NCBI RefSeq assembly: GCF_003086355.1
Contig: NZ_CP031733.1
Location: 1,240,001-1,304,000, forward strand
Direction of reading: 5' to 3'
Length of the DNA stretch: 64,000 bases
Source: Streptococcus chenjunshii
GTDB taxonomy: Bacteria; Bacillota; Bacilli; Lactobacillales; Streptococcaceae
This document shows, one piece after another, positions 54,032 through 64,000 of this stretch. The notes beneath the pieces were generated by a model that was not told the origin of the DNA, ran no database searches, and worked only from the letters and a program-made list of their open reading frames with translations. Numbering within the stretch: position 1 is the stretch's first letter; the number at the start of each line of letters is the position of its first letter. Position numbers and translations under genes: made by a program.

Positions 54032-55309
54032 CTAAGAAATAATTTTAATAATTTCCTTGGGAACCAGCCGTTCTCTCATTATTTTAACATTTTTTTGAAA
54101 TTCTGTAAGCTCTTTTTCCCCTAACTCTTCTTGAGAATAAATGCAGGCCACCCGTTCTCCTTTTCTTACAGCATCACCTACTTTTTTCTCAAAAACCAGA
54201 CCGGTTTCATAATCCAAACAGTCAGATTTAACAGCTCGGCCTGCTCCTAGTTTCATAGCAAACAGCCCAAATTCCAAAGCTGGCAGTTCTGCAATATAGC
54301 CCGATTCTTCTGCCAAAATCTCCGTAACAAATCTAGCGTCTGCAGGCCGGTAAAGGTCCTTAAGATCACCGCCCTGAGCTGCAATCATTTCTTCAAATTT
54401 CCTCAAAGCCCGGCCGCCGACAAGATGCTGATGAATAACAGCAAGAGATTCTTCAACTCCCGCCAGCTTAAGCATTATCTTTGCTAAATCACAAATAAAA
54501 TGACTGATATCCTCACGACCTTGACCTTGCATGATCTGCAGCGCCTCCAGAACTTCCAGACGATTGCCAACAGCCTGACCTAAGGGCTGACTCATATCTG
54601 TAACAACAGCTACTGTTTTTCGGCCAACTTCTTTTCCAAGTGTTACCATCGTCTCAGCCAATTTTTCTGCATCGGCGACCGTTTTCATGAAAGCACCGTT
54701 TCCAACCGTGACATCGAGGAGAATACTGTCGGCTCCTGCCGCAATTTTTTTGCTCATAACAGAGCTGGCGATGAGGGGAATCGTATCAACTGTAGCAGTC
54801 ACATCACGCAAAGCGTACAAGAGCTTATCAGCCTTAACGAGACGTTCAGACTGGCCGATAACAGCTAAACCAATTTCTTGAACCTGTTTGATAAACGCTT
54901 TTTGCGGACGTTCAACTTGGTAACCTTTCACTGCCTCCAGTTTATCTAAGGTACCGCCCGTATGTCCCAAACCGCGACCGCTCATCTTAGCAACAGGTAC
55001 ACCAAAACTGGCTACCAGCGGGGCTAAGATAAGCGTCACCTTATCGCCGACCCCGCCTGTTGAATGTTTATCTACTTTAATCCCAGGGATTGCTGACAAA
55101 TCAATGCTCTCTCCTGTTTCAACCATAGCTAAGGTCAAATCGCGGATTTCCTGCATGTCCATCCCTCTGAAGTAGACAGCCATAGCAAAAGCAGACATTT
55201 GATAATCAGGAACGGTTCCTGCTGCATAAGAGGAAATAAGCCATTCAATTTCCTGCCTTGTTAAGACCTGATTGTCGCGTTTTTTTTGAATTAAATCAAC
55301 TGCCCTCAT
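54032..55309 (-). CDS. pdp: Pyrimidine-nucleoside phosphorylase
   Basis: Phosphorolyses uridine, thymidine and deoxyuridine to base plus sugar-1-phosphate. 425 residues, usual length. Seen: N-terminal [24 protein letters not shown], the phosphate- and nucleoside-binding signature [21 protein letters not shown] (about 107-127) and [13 protein letters not shown]. Overlaps the upstream methyltransferase stop by ATGA. With deoC and cdd it feeds nucleosides imported by Rns into central carbon metabolism. Confidence 0.95.
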   Translation of the reverse strand: MRAVDLIQKKRDNQVLTRQEIEWLISSYAAGTVPDYQMSAFAMAVYFRGMDMQEIRDLTLAMVETGESIDLSAIPGIKVDKHSTGGVGDKVTLILAPLVASFGVPVAKMSGRGLGHTGGTLDKLEAVKGYQVERPQKAFIKQVQEIGLAVIGQSERLVKADKLLYALRDVTATVDTIPLIASSVMSKKIAAGADSILLDVTVGNGAFMKTVADAEKLAETMVTLGKEVGRKTVAVVTDMSQPLGQAVGNRLEVLEALQIMQGQGREDISHFICDLAKIMLKLAGVEESLAVIHQHLVGGRALRKFEEMIAAQGGDLKDLYRPADARFVTEILAEESGYIAELPALEFGLFAMKLGAGRAVKSDCLDYETGLVFEKKVGDAVRKGERVACIYSQEELGEKELTEFQKNVKIMRERLVPKEIIKIIS

Positions 55310-55887
55310 ATCTTCTCGCTCTGCAAAATATAGTAGCCCTTATCTCTTTTTAAAACCTCACAGTTGCCAAAAACATCCTGCATTTTAACTTTGGCACTAG
55401 GGGCGCCCTGCTTTTTCTGAATCACTATAGTCAAAAGGCCGCTGCTGTTTAAATGCTCCTTGCCTTCTTCAATAATTGAGTGCACAATCTTCTTTCCGGC
55501 TCGAATGGGTGGATTGCTGATAATATAATCAAAAGATGAATCTATCTTTTCATATAGGTCAGACTGAAAAATATGTGCATCGATGCCATTTTTATCAGCA
55601 TTTTGCTGCGCTAAGGCAAGAGCGCGGAGATTGATATCAACCAATGTAGCTCTCACCCCTTGAACTTTTGCTAAGGCAAGCCCCAAGGGGCCGTAGCCGC
55701 AGCCAATGTCCAAAAGTGTTTTTCCAGCTTCCAGATCCAAGGTATTTAGAAGCACTTGACTGCCATAATCAATCATCCTTTTAGAAAACACCCCGGCATC
55801 AGTTAGAAAATAGAAGTCTTCTCCCAGTAAATTGACTTTTAACTCATGGATATCATGAGCACTGGTCGGTTTTTCCGCATAATACAT
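55306..55887 (-). CDS. RsmC-like class I SAM-dependent methyltransferase
   Basis: 193 residues. SAM-binding motif LLDIGCGYGPLGLALA (about 58-73), acidic loop VDINLRALALAQQNA, and catalytic motif ISNPPIRAGK (about 118-127), typical of the 16S rRNA guanine-N2 methyltransferase (RsmC/YbxB) group that methylates exocyclic amines. It starts the leftward salvage operon and overlaps pdp by 4 bases, a conserved but functionally unexplained association. RNA target assumed from family. Confidence 0.88.
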   Translation of the reverse strand: MYYAEKPTSAHDIHELKVNLLGEDFYFLTDAGVFSKRMIDYGSQVLLNTLDLEAGKTLLDIGCGYGPLGLALAKVQGVRATLVDINLRALALAQQNADKNGIDAHIFQSDLYEKIDSSFDYIISNPPIRAGKKIVHSIIEEGKEHLNSSGLLTIVIQKKQGAPSAKVKMQDVFGNCEVLKRDKGYYILQSEKI

Positions 55888-56000
55888 CTGTACTCTTACC
55901 TTTTTTGTAATCCTTCCCTATTTTAGCATACTTTGAAACTGTTTTCAATTAGTAATTAAAAATGCTATAATAAGGCTTATAAAGAGATGAGGAGCCAATT

Positions 56001-56921
56001 ATGACTAGGGAATTTATTAATTTTGAAAAAATTTCCCGCCAATCCTGGCAGGAACTGCATCAAAAAACCAAACCTCTGCTTACAGAAGCAGAACTAGAAT
56101 CCATAAAAAGTCTAAATGACCATATCAGTATCCAAGATGTCATAGATGTTTATCTGCCTTTAATCAGTCTCATTCAAATTTACAAGAGAGCACAGGAAAA
56201 TCTTTCCTTTTCCAAAAGTATTTTTTTAAAAAAGGATGTCAGCAGCAAGCCCTTTATTATAGGCATATCCGGTTCTGTTGCTGTCGGAAAATCGACAACC
56301 AGCCGCCTGCTTCAGCTCCTCCTTTCCAGAACTTTCAGGACAAGCAAAGTTGAAATGGTAACGACCGATGGCTTTCTTTATCCTAACGCCAGGCTGACTG
56401 AGCGCAATCTTTTGGACCGCAAAGGTTTTCCAGAATCCTATGACATGGAATTGCTGCTAAATTTTCTTGATACAGTCAAAAATAAGGCAGAAGCTCAAAT
56501 TCCAGTCTATTCCCATGAAATTTATGATATTGTACCAAATGAAAAACAAGTTATTCAAAGTCCGGATTTTCTTATCCTTGAAGGAATTAATGTTTTCCAG
56601 AACCAGCAGAACAACCGGCTTTATATGAGTGACTATTTTGACTTCTCCATTTATATTGACGCCGAAAATCATAATATTGAAAAATGGTATTTGGAACGGT
56701 TTGCTAGTCTTCTGGAGCTGGCAAAAAATGATGCTGGTAATTATTATCACCGCTTCACCCTTATGCCGCATGAAAAAGCTATGCAGTTTGCCCAGAATAT
56801 TTGGCAGACAGTCAATCTGGTTAACTTAGAAAAGTATATCGAGCCGACCCGCAACCGCGCTGAACTCATTTTGCATAAGGCGGCAGACCACATGATCGAT
56901 GAAATTTACCTCAAGAAATAA
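56001..56921 (+). CDS. coaA: Pantothenate kinase (type I)
   Basis: Phosphorylates pantothenate, the first step of coenzyme A synthesis. 306 residues with P-loop [17 protein letters not shown] (about 95-111), [18 protein letters not shown] and [13 protein letters not shown] with GAGGAG in front (GATGAGGAGCCAATTATG). Divergent from the methyltransferase operon and followed by rpsT. Confidence 0.96.
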   Translation: MTREFINFEKISRQSWQELHQKTKPLLTEAELESIKSLNDHISIQDVIDVYLPLISLIQIYKRAQENLSFSKSIFLKKDVSSKPFIIGISGSVAVGKSTTSRLLQLLLSRTFRTSKVEMVTTDGFLYPNARLTERNLLDRKGFPESYDMELLLNFLDTVKNKAEAQIPVYSHEIYDIVPNEKQVIQSPDFLILEGINVFQNQQNNRLYMSDYFDFSIYIDAENHNIEKWYLERFASLLELAKNDAGNYYHRFTLMPHEKAMQFAQNIWQTVNLVNLEKYIEPTRNRAELILHKAADHMIDEIYLKK

Positions 56922-56989
56922 AGGATAATTTTAGGAGACAGAGTTACTGTCATTTTGCTGTGCACAGATAAGTTTTAAAATATTAAAGC

Positions 56990-57018
56990 TTGCCAAATGC
57001 GAGGAAATTCTATATAAT
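56990..57018 (+). promoter_or_regulatory. rpsT promoter
   Basis: TTGCCA (56990-56995) and TATAAT (57013-57018) with a 17-base spacer; strong housekeeping promoter. Confidence 0.82.
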
Positions 57019-57050
57019 AGTGTAGTTAGATTAATTTGGAGGTGAAACTA

Positions 57051-57287
57051 TTGGCAAACATCAAATCAGCTATCAAACGTGCCGAGCTTAATGTGAAGCA
57101 AAATAAGAGAAACACAGCTCAAAAATCAGCTATGCGTACAGCTATCAAAGCGTTTGAGGCTAATCCGACTGAAGAGCTTTATCGTGCTGCTTCTTCAAGT
57201 ATCGATAAGGCAAAGTCAAAAGGCTTGATTCATAAAAATAAAGCAAGCCGTGACAAAGCACGCCTTGCCCGTAAACTAGCTAATTAA
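57051..57287 (+). CDS. rpsT: Ribosomal protein S20
   Basis: A 78-residue basic protein of the 30S subunit: (M)[20 protein letters not shown] and the family tail [12 protein letters not shown]. The correct start is TTG at 57051, 6 bases after GGAGGTGA (57038-57045); the apparent ATT/other in-frame codon at 57036 overlaps that ribosome site. A non-ATG start is usual for S20 and tied to its autoregulation in other bacteria. Followed by a terminator. Confidence 0.95.
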   Translation: MANIKSAIKRAELNVKQNKRNTAQKSAMRTAIKAFEANPTEELYRAASSSIDKAKSKGLIHKNKASRDKARLARKLAN

Positions 57288-57299
57288 TAATAAATGCGT

Positions 57300-57346
57300 C
57301 AAAAAAGACAAACGCCTAACAAAGCGCTTGTCTTTTTCTTTTTCAC
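57300..57346 (+). terminator. rpsT terminator
   Basis: Stem AAAAGACAAACGC / GCGCTTGTCTTTT followed by a T-rich tail. It could also serve ciaH on the opposite strand. Confidence 0.82.
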
Positions 57347-57425
57347 TGTTAGAGAAAAGACGGTCGATTCCTCACAACCATCACAATGAGTTGCTGCCTA
57401 CTTTGTATTTACTCAAAAATAATCA

Positions 57426-58757
57426 TTATAGTTTCACTTCAAAGATGGTCCCTTGCGGAGGATTGTCTTTAACTGTGATAGTGCCTTTCAGAGAATCCAC
57501 AATTTGTTTGGCCAGAGACAAGCCTAGACCAAAGCCGCCGCTCTGCCTTGTTCTGGCTTTATCGACACGGTAAAAGCGGTCAAAGATCTTCTTTTTATCC
57601 TCATCACTGATTCCCAGACCATTGTCAGCAATCTGAATCAGTAGGTGACGGTCTGGACTTTGTCTTATGGTCAAAATAATTTTGCCATCCTGTCCTGTAT
57701 ATTTAACAGCATTATCAAACAAGATGGTAAGGAGCTGTTTTAAAAGAGTTTCATCTGTTTTAACTGTTCTGGTGACTTTATTAATCCCAGTAAACACTTT
57801 ATGGTTTTCTTCAGCAATCAAACTGTAACTGTCAAAAAGATCATCAAAAAATTCAGGTGATAGCTCCTTTATTTCAGGCGTCAGCCCATCATCTCTGCGG
57901 GCTAAATTCAGGAGATTAGTTGTCAAAATCCGCATATTTCGTACTTCATCGAGGCTTGAAGCAATGTTTTCGCTGTTCTCAAGAATTGTTGATTCAGGTT
58001 TTCTAAACAAGGTCTCTAAGCGGTTCTGTAAGACAGCAAGCGGCGTGCGTAATTCATGGCTGGCGTTTTCAACAAACGTTTTTTGTTTTTCATAGTTTTC
58101 TAAAATAGGTTTGCGGCTCCATTTGGCCAAATATACACTGGCTAAAACTGAGATAATCCAAAAAATTACCATAACAACGACAATGATTTTGATATAGCGC
58201 GAATTGGCATCGCCTAACTGGGTTGTATTAATGGCTATTGTGATATAAGCAACCTCAGGATAATCCTCGCTGGATACTGCAACTGTAATGGTGTGGTACT
58301 TTTCAGCATGTCCGGAGTAGTTTTCAATGGCTACTTCTTTTACCTGCCCCAGCTTACTGCTGTCGAGTTTTAAAGACTGCAGTCCTGAAAAAGTATTGAC
58401 ATTATTTAAAATGATCCCCTTACTGTTATAAACAATATAGCTTGTATTTGCAGCCACTTCCGTTCCCGGCTTCAGCTTAAAATCGCTCTCATCGCTGCCA
58501 CCTCCCGAAGACGAATCCCCTGCAAAGGCATCTTCCAGTTCATCTAAAAGAGTGCGTGACATAGTCATAGAGACATAAGCTTCTGCATTAGCTACTGCCC
58601 CCTGCAGATTGCTGTCTACAGAAGAGTAGACTCCCACCCGCATGACTTGTAAAATAATAACTGTCATCACAAGAAAAATACCGGTGAAAACAGAAAAAAA
58701 ATGAATAAAGAAAGTGAAATCCCCTGATTCCGCCTTCTTTTTTAATTTACTCAGCAT
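57426..58757 (-). CDS. ciaH: Histidine kinase CiaH
   Basis: Sensor of the CiaRH system, which in streptococci affects competence, biofilm, acid and envelope stress. 443 residues: helix 1 at about 15-38, extracytoplasmic domain of about 150 residues with a Ser/Gly/Asp linker ([13 protein letters not shown]), helix 2 at about 187-210, H-box [18 protein letters not shown] (His near 235) and ATP-binding [30 protein letters not shown]. Its start overlaps the ciaR stop by 11 bases. Confidence 0.95.
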   Translation of the reverse strand: MLSKLKKKAESGDFTFFIHFFSVFTGIFLVMTVIILQVMRVGVYSSVDSNLQGAVANAEAYVSMTMSRTLLDELEDAFAGDSSSGGGSDESDFKLKPGTEVAANTSYIVYNSKGIILNNVNTFSGLQSLKLDSSKLGQVKEVAIENYSGHAEKYHTITVAVSSEDYPEVAYITIAINTTQLGDANSRYIKIIVVVMVIFWIISVLASVYLAKWSRKPILENYEKQKTFVENASHELRTPLAVLQNRLETLFRKPESTILENSENIASSLDEVRNMRILTTNLLNLARRDDGLTPEIKELSPEFFDDLFDSYSLIAEENHKVFTGINKVTRTVKTDETLLKQLLTILFDNAVKYTGQDGKIILTIRQSPDRHLLIQIADNGLGISDEDKKKIFDRFYRVDKARTRQSGGFGLGLSLAKQIVDSLKGTITVKDNPPQGTIFEVKL

Positions 58758-59421
58758 TTTTCAGAATATACCCCACACTGCGCAGTGTCTGCAAATGATC
58801 AGCAAAACGTGTTCCCTTTAACTTTTTCCGAATTTTTGAAACATACACTTCTACAACTGAAATGGTTGTATCGCTGTCAAATCCCCAGATGCGATCGAAA
58901 ATCTGTGATTTAGGCAGGATAACATTCTTATTTTGCAGAAAATAAACCAGCAAATCAAACTCTTTACCAAGCAGCTCTACTTCCTGTCCCTGAACAAGAG
59001 TCGTATTTGTCGATGTATCCACTGAAAGTTCTCCGTAAGAAAGAATCTTTTCATTAAACTTTCCCGAACGTTTTAAAAGTGCTTGAATTCGCATTTTTAG
59101 TTCCTCAAGATAAAAAGGTTTTGTCAGATAGTCATCGGCTCCAAGTTCAAATCCATGCCCCTTATCATCAAGGCCTTCTTTAGCGGTCATAATAAGAACT
59201 GGAGTTGTGATTCCCTTATCCCTCAGTTCTTTTAACACTTGGAAACCATTTTTTTCCGGCAGCATCAAATCCAGCAAAATAAGATCATAAACACCACTCT
59301 CAGCCTCATAAAGACCTTCTTCTCCATCGAAAACCTGCATCACATCCGCAAAATCATCCAGAAAGTCAAAAACCGAGTTAGACAAGCTCAAATCATCTTC
59401 CACAAGCAATATCTTAATCAT
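58747..59421 (-). CDS. ciaR: Response regulator CiaR
   Basis: A 224-residue OmpR-family regulator: receiver with acidic pocket (ED at 8-10), phospho-acceptor Asp51 in LILLDLMLP, switch Lys in YLTKPFY, and winged helix ending [20 protein letters not shown] -10 lies on the minus strand at 59454-59449. A complete TTTAAG-N5-TTTAAG CiaR box was not found here; one TTTAAG is present at 59464-59459. In S. mutans a small secreted protein gene, ciaX, precedes ciaR; none is seen here. Confidence 0.95.
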   Translation of the reverse strand: MIKILLVEDDLSLSNSVFDFLDDFADVMQVFDGEEGLYEAESGVYDLILLDLMLPEKNGFQVLKELRDKGITTPVLIMTAKEGLDDKGHGFELGADDYLTKPFYLEELKMRIQALLKRSGKFNEKILSYGELSVDTSTNTTLVQGQEVELLGKEFDLLVYFLQNKNVILPKSQIFDRIWGFDSDTTISVVEVYVSKIRKKLKGTRFADHLQTLRSVGYILKNAE

Positions 59422-59700
59422 TCTTTCAAATACTCCTTCTGTTCACTTATTATAACACCTTAAAAGTCTTTTAGTCCATATTGATTAAAACTTTTTTATC
59501 TCAAGTTTCAATACCCAAAACACTTTTTATATATTCACTAAAAATCAAAAATCAGCTGTCCCAACACAGAGCAGTTTCCTGTTTTTAGGCAATCCTTATT
59601 AAACTGGTTGAGTCAGGGACACCTCCTTTTGATTTTTTAAGCGTATTAACCAAAACTATTTATTAATATTTTAATAATTTAAGCTTAAGCTTTCCTAAAA
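59422..59700. other. AT-rich gap upstream of ciaR
   Basis: Carries the ciaR promoter region, an unused AAAAGGAGGTG on the minus strand (59630-59620), and a TTTAAGCTTAAGC stretch near 59679. No convincing gene was seen on either strand. Confidence 0.4.
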
Positions 59701-59843
59701 CAACAAGATACAAAGGCCGTGTTCAATTCCAACAAGATACAAAGGCCGTTAAGAAAGCGACTGAAAAATAGGGGCCCAACCGATGTGTCGCAAAACACGA
59801 GGGAGGGACATCTTTTTTCCGAGCTTTTAGGGCGTGTTCAATT
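59701..59843 (-). repeat. Family A repeat, copy 6, followed by a minimal unit
   Basis: Read on the minus strand: GAATTGAACACGCCCTAAAAG, a hairpin of TGTTTTGCGACA type, CCTATTTTTCAGTCGC, TTCTTAACGGCCTTTGTATCTTG, and then a second, shortened unit GGAATTGAACACGGCC directly joined to TTTGTATCTTG. The short unit looks like family A with its interior removed at GGCC. Confidence 0.72.
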
Positions 59844-59850
59844 CATCAAA

Positions 59851-59907
59851 AAAACAGGCCGGCCTCCTGCTTGCTAATTAACAAACAAGAGACCAGCCTA
59901 TTAACAA
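59851..59907 (-). terminator. pepN terminator
   Basis: On the minus strand AGGCTGGTCTCTTGTTTG pairs (with G-U pairs) with CAAGCAGGAGGCCGGCCT, followed by TTTTTTT. Confidence 0.82.
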
Positions 59908-59976
59908 GCTACAAAGACCGCTTAAAATTCCTGTATCGTAAATCAGAGATTTAGCTGGCTTTCAGGTAGAGCTACA

Positions 59977-62520
59977 TCAGCGTACTGCATGAATAGCTTG
60001 TTCAACAGCAGCTTTTTCTTTTTCAATTAAGGCAACCCGTGCAGAAATTTCTTTGATGCCCATTGCAATATTTCTGCTGATAGCTAGATCGCTCAACTGC
60101 GGTTCAAAGAAAATACGATACTCTTCTAAACGTTCCGGTGTTTTAAACACGTTTGCCGGATAGATCACGAACTTGTCAAAACTCATATCTCCGCCAAGAG
60201 CATCCTTAATCCAGTTCCAGTTTTCTCTGGCCCAGGTCCAAAATGCTTCTTGCGTAAATTCTTTGGTCAAAAATGGATAATACCAACTCATAGCCAAATC
60301 TTGGGGCTTCACGAGGTCTTTATTTTTCAATTCAGATAAAATCCTCTGCACAGTAGCCTGTGATTTTGTATTTGCTAAAGCCACTGCTAGTTGATGGCGG
60401 AAATTACCATCATTGGTCTGCTTGTAAGCTGCCAAGTAAGATTCAATCAACTCAGGTGTCTCGGCCGTCTTCACCTGATTAGTCAAGACGGACAAGCGAA
60501 TTGATGCTGGAATCATCTCAAGTTTATCTTTATAAGCGGTAAATATTTCCTTTGCTTTAGCGACAGCATCTGGATTATCAGCCAGAAGAATCTGAGTGAT
60601 AGTGATTTGACGCACTAATTCATCTTGATCAGTATCGGTTTCTTTTGGTTCAAAACCTAAACGAGCATAATTTTGCCAGGAAATTTTTTCAACCAAAGCC
60701 TTAAAATCATCCTCTGCCTGACTGCCTTCATCGATAAAACGCTCCATTCCTGTCAGTACCTGATTAATTGCTGATGTGACAAGATAAGATGTTTCATCAG
60801 TCAATCGGCTTAAGAGCGGGATGAGCTCAGCATAAGTTATCTCACCGCTTTCTGCTAAGAGACGCCTTTCCTGAATAAGCTGTGACTTAGCAATCGTTTC
60901 TAAATCAGTCCAGTTATCCAAAAGATCGGTAAGTAAATCGCCTTTATAATTAGTCAGATAATGTGCTGTATTCCCCGTATTGAAGCGCAAAGCACCCTCG
61001 TTTTGTGCAGCCAGTGCTTTAAAGTTAGGAATTTCAACCTTTTCTTCAGCTAAGGTATCGGGCAGACCTTGCCAATTACTATTGAGCGGAATAGGCCAAA
61101 TACGTCCCTTGTCTTGGTGGTCACCAACAAAAAACTGCTTTTGGGTGAGAATCAGACGGTCATTGGCTACCTCAGCGGTAAGCAAAGGGTAGCCGGGCTG
61201 CTCCAGCCAGGCGTCCATGAAAGCAGCAACATCTCGGTCTGCTGCCCCTGCCAATGCTTCCCAAAGGTCACGGCCGACTGTATTGCCATACTGATGCTTA
61301 TCAAAGTAACTATTTAAGCCAGCAGCAAATTTCTCATCTCCCAGCCAGCGCCTGAGCATATGCATCAAACGGCTTCCTTTAGCATAAACAATTGCAGGGT
61401 CAAAAAGCGTGTTAATTTCATCTGGGTGGTTAACGTCAACATGAACAGACTGTACACCATCAGTTGCATCTCGTTTTAAAGCAAGCGGAACACCGGTTGT
61501 CTGAAAATCTTCAAAAATATTCCAGTCAGGTTCAATAGCATCTATTGCCACATACTCCATCATATTGGCGAAACTTTCATTGAGCCACAGATCATCCCAC
61601 CATTTCATTGTGACAAGATTGCCAAACCACTGGTGAGCCAATTCATGCGCAATAACTAAAGCAACATTCTGCCGGCTTTTGACCGTTGAATTTTCATCGA
61701 CCAGCAGGTAAACTTCACGGTAAGTTACCAAGCCCCAGTTTTCCATAGCGCCTGCTGAAAAATCAGGCAAAGCAAGATGGTTAGACTGCGGCAGAGGATA
61801 AGGGATGCCATAATAATCCTCATAAAAATCAATAACACGAACTGCAATATCGAGAGCAAATTCCAGAGACTGAGCGGAGTGCGCTTTGGTAGCGAAAATC
61901 CCTACTTCTGTTCCTTTCTGTGTCTTAGCGCTCAATTTTTGCAGATCACCGAGAGCGAAAGCCAACAAGTAAGGAGACATCCGCGGTGTCGTTTCAAAGG
62001 TCCATAAGCCGGTTTCCTGCCGCAAATCGACATTGATTTCCGGCATATTTGCCAGCACTATTTCTTCTTCCTCCTGATCAAACTTAAGACTCAGATTAAA
62101 GGTTGCTTTCGCTTCAGGCTCGTCGATACTTGGAAAGACTTCACGTGCAAAATGACTTTCGAATTGAGTAGAAATAACCTCTTTTTGAACCCCATCGACC
62201 GTATAATAAGAGGGGTACATGCCGGTCATATTATCTGTAATTTGTCCTGAAAACTCGAGAACAAGGGTCATGCTCCCGGTTTCAGGCAGCTGAACATGAA
62301 CCGCTTCATGATCAGGATCCGTTTCGAATACTAAGGGAGCGTTATCCAGAAGAATAGCTGTAATAGTCAGATTTTTTTGATGAAAGGAAATGGTATTGTC
62401 TAATGCTTCTCCGCTGATAGCAACATTTCCTGAGAAGCGTTTCTCTTTGCGGTTGATGTCTAGGAAAATATTATAATTTTCAGGTATGAACTTTTCAACA
62501 AAGTGTTCTACAGTTTCCAT
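59977..62520 (-). CDS. pepN: Aminopeptidase N (lysyl aminopeptidase)
   Basis: A cytoplasmic zinc metallopeptidase of family M1 that removes N-terminal residues from peptides taken up from protein-rich media. 847 residues. Seen: GAMENWGLVTYRE exopeptidase motif (about 255-267), zinc site HELAHQWFGN plus the downstream Glu in LWLNESFAN (about 290-320), and a long helical C-terminal domain. No signal peptide. Monocistronic, ending at a strong terminator. Confidence 0.96.
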   Translation of the reverse strand: METVEHFVEKFIPENYNIFLDINRKEKRFSGNVAISGEALDNTISFHQKNLTITAILLDNAPLVFETDPDHEAVHVQLPETGSMTLVLEFSGQITDNMTGMYPSYYTVDGVQKEVISTQFESHFAREVFPSIDEPEAKATFNLSLKFDQEEEEIVLANMPEINVDLRQETGLWTFETTPRMSPYLLAFALGDLQKLSAKTQKGTEVGIFATKAHSAQSLEFALDIAVRVIDFYEDYYGIPYPLPQSNHLALPDFSAGAMENWGLVTYREVYLLVDENSTVKSRQNVALVIAHELAHQWFGNLVTMKWWDDLWLNESFANMMEYVAIDAIEPDWNIFEDFQTTGVPLALKRDATDGVQSVHVDVNHPDEINTLFDPAIVYAKGSRLMHMLRRWLGDEKFAAGLNSYFDKHQYGNTVGRDLWEALAGAADRDVAAFMDAWLEQPGYPLLTAEVANDRLILTQKQFFVGDHQDKGRIWPIPLNSNWQGLPDTLAEEKVEIPNFKALAAQNEGALRFNTGNTAHYLTNYKGDLLTDLLDNWTDLETIAKSQLIQERRLLAESGEITYAELIPLLSRLTDETSYLVTSAINQVLTGMERFIDEGSQAEDDFKALVEKISWQNYARLGFEPKETDTDQDELVRQITITQILLADNPDAVAKAKEIFTAYKDKLEMIPASIRLSVLTNQVKTAETPELIESYLAAYKQTNDGNFRHQLAVALANTKSQATVQRILSELKNKDLVKPQDLAMSWYYPFLTKEFTQEAFWTWARENWNWIKDALGGDMSFDKFVIYPANVFKTPERLEEYRIFFEPQLSDLAISRNIAMGIKEISARVALIEKEKAAVEQAIHAVR

Positions 62521-62562
62521 AAATCTATCCTATTTCTAAATTTAAATTCTTGTTTCATTTTA

Positions 62563-63216
62563 TCATAATTCAACAATTTTACCAGTTTTGAGATAAACAA
62601 TCCATTCGCAGATATTGCGGGCATAATCACCAATACGTTCTAAGTACATCAACACCTGAAAATATTCTTTACCGGCAAAAACGGCATCAGGAAACTTGCG
62701 GATTTCCTCAACAGCTAAATTCTGAATATCAATAAAATGGTTATCAATGATTTCATCGGAAGCGGCAATTTCATAGGCCTTTTTATCATCTCCCTGAATA
62801 TAAGCATTCAGCGCATCTTCCACCATGTGTTTCACTGCCTTGCCCATTTCACTGATTTTTTCTTCAACAACCGTAATTCTCTCTTCACCCTTCATCCGAA
62901 TAGTCGCTTTGGCAATAGAGGAAGCGTGGTCCCCCATGCGTTCAATATCGCTCGAAGCTTTCAGCACAGTAATAACCGTCCGTAAATCATGAGAAACCGG
63001 CTGCTGCAAAGCAATCATTTCCAGAGATTTTCTTTCCAGTTTCGTTTCAAGTTCATTAATAACTTCATCTTCTTCGATCACTTCTTTTGCCAGTTCGCGA
63101 TCGTGACTGACAAAAGCTCGGACTGTTTTGTTAATCTGTCCGGCAACTTCTATCCCCATTGAATAAAACTGATTGTGCAGTTTTTCTAATTCTTCATCAA
63201 ACTTTGTTCTTAACAT
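62563..63216 (-). CDS. phoU: Phosphate transport regulator PhoU
   Basis: 217 residues forming two three-helix PhoU bundles; repeated E-x-x-x-D metal-binding signatures appear as ASSDIERMGDHASSIAK (about 88-104) and YLERIGDYARNICEW (about 191-205). PhoU restrains the Pst transporter and its signalling kinase. It lies 9 bases after pstB, as the end of the pst operon. Confidence 0.95.
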   Translation of the reverse strand: MLRTKFDEELEKLHNQFYSMGIEVAGQINKTVRAFVSHDRELAKEVIEEDEVINELETKLERKSLEMIALQQPVSHDLRTVITVLKASSDIERMGDHASSIAKATIRMKGEERITVVEEKISEMGKAVKHMVEDALNAYIQGDDKKAYEIAASDEIIDNHFIDIQNLAVEEIRKFPDAVFAGKEYFQVLMYLERIGDYARNICEWIVYLKTGKIVEL

Positions 63217-63225
63217 TAACTTCTC

Positions 63226-63984
63226 CTATCCAAATTTTCCAGTAATATAGTCTTCTGTTTCTTTTTTTTGCGGATTCAGGAACATTTCTTTCGTATAACC
63301 GTATTCAACTAAATCGCCTGCAAGGAAAAAACCTGTGCGTTTAGAAATGCGTGAAGCCTGCTGCATGGAACGTGTAACAACAATCATCGTATATTTATCC
63401 TGCAGTCCGTAAAGGGTATCCTCAATTTTCCCAGCAGAAATCGGATCCAGAGCTGATGTCGGTTCATCTAAAAGAATAACCTTAGCGCTGGTGGCTAAAA
63501 CCCTAGCAATGCAAACCCGCTGCTGCTGTCCGCCTGAAAGTCCCAATGCTGAATCATGCAGCCTGTCTTTAACTTCTTCCCATATCGAAGCTCCCCGAAG
63601 AGAACTTTCAACGGCCTCATCGAGGACTTGCTTATCTTTAACGCCTTTTAAACGCAAACCATAGACAACATTTTCATAAATTGTCATCGGAAATGGATTA
63701 GGCTGCTGAAAAACCATCCCGATTTCTTTGCGCAATTCAACAGTATCTGTCCGCGGACTGTAAATATTATGACCATTGTACTCAATTGAGCCTGTTAAGG
63801 TGACCTCAGGATTGAGATCACTCATCCGGTTAATAGCTCGTAAAAGGGTAGATTTCCCTGAGCCAGAAGGACCGATAAGAGCAGTAATTTCATTAGGATA
63901 AAAATCCAGTGAAACATTTTTTAAAGCCTTCTTCTCATTATAGTAAACAGACAAATCGCTGATTTTTAAAATAGGTTCTGTCAT
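63226..63984 (-). CDS. pstB: Phosphate ABC transporter ATPase PstB
   Basis: A 252-residue ATPase of the high-affinity phosphate importer. Walker [10 protein letters not shown] (about 37-45), [14 protein letters not shown], signature [15 protein letters not shown], Walker [14 protein letters not shown]. The usual switch His position reads VTRSMQQ, with Arg in place of His, as in other streptococcal PstB copies I recall. The permease and binding-protein genes should lie beyond the right end of the window. Confidence 0.95.
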   Translation of the reverse strand: MTEPILKISDLSVYYNEKKALKNVSLDFYPNEITALIGPSGSGKSTLLRAINRMSDLNPEVTLTGSIEYNGHNIYSPRTDTVELRKEIGMVFQQPNPFPMTIYENVVYGLRLKGVKDKQVLDEAVESSLRGASIWEEVKDRLHDSALGLSGGQQQRVCIARVLATSAKVILLDEPTSALDPISAGKIEDTLYGLQDKYTMIVVTRSMQQASRISKRTGFFLAGDLVEYGYTKEMFLNPQKKETEDYITGKFG

Positions 63985-64000
63985 TTCTTACCTTTCTAAC

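Noticed and set aside
59440..59480. Full CiaR direct-repeat box in the ciaR promoter
   Set aside because: Only one TTTAAG is found there; the second repeat with a 5-base spacer is missing.

Overview
This window is a stretch of low-GC Gram-positive chromosome from a streptococcus. The gene set and order (asd-dapA, rbgA-rnhB, dprA-topA-trmFO, ylxM-ffh-satCDE, srtA-gyrA/ldh-nox, rnsBACD with cdd-deoC-pdp, coaA-rpsT-ciaRH-pepN-phoU-pstB) match the mutans group. It is not identical to S. mutans as I remember it, and I do not assign a species. No rRNA, tRNA, CRISPR array, complete IS or prophage was seen.

Layout. (1) 1-12.6 kb: the end of asd, dapA, a stand-alone ATP-cone protein, a MocR-type regulator, rbgA-rnhB, a DUF218 membrane protein, a hexapeptide acetyltransferase, a ROK protein and a four-gene siderophore-type iron importer. 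(2) 12.9-17.6 kb: dprA with a ComX/SigX box, topA and trmFO. (3) 17.7-23.5 kb: a small PASTA-like protein, then a Bce-type peptide-sensing module: a 37-residue membrane microprotein, ABC ATPase, large FtsX-type permease, response regulator and histidine kinase. (4) 23.7-26.8 kb: a UmuC-like polymerase with a YolD-like partner, then xerS with a difSL-like site directly upstream. (5) 27-37.6 kb: the sat operon (ylxM-ffh-satC-satD-satE), an esterase facing a GntR/UTRA regulator, a secreted beta-helix protein and guaA. (6) 37.8-47.8 kb: a divergent Nramp-like transporter, two exported proteins of unknown function, a VOC protein, srtA-gyrA and ldh facing nox. (7) 48-59.4 kb: an eight-gene leftward nucleoside salvage operon (methyltransferase-pdp-deoC-cdd-rnsB-rnsA-rnsC-rnsD), then coaA and rpsT rightward and ciaRH leftward. 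(8) 60-64 kb: pepN, then phoU and pstB.

The difSL-like site near 26.75 kb marks a replication terminus. Nearly all genes left of it are on the + strand and most genes right of it are on the - strand, as expected where two replichores meet. The end of the dif site also supplies the -35 hexamer of the xerS promoter.

Between the genes lie at least three dispersed repeat families. Family A (about 120-190 bp, ending in GGCCTTTGTATCTT) sits in 5' leaders, usually 4-9 bases before a Shine-Dalgarno. Family B couples a GGCAGG-type intrinsic terminator to a conserved segment of about 90 bp and sits at 3' ends of operons. Family C is a pair of short CCCCTTA palindromes. The most promising new material is the Bce-type locus (microprotein, upstream CTTACA-N4-TGTAAG box, repeat A in the leader, apparently leaderless regulator gene) and the repeat families themselves.
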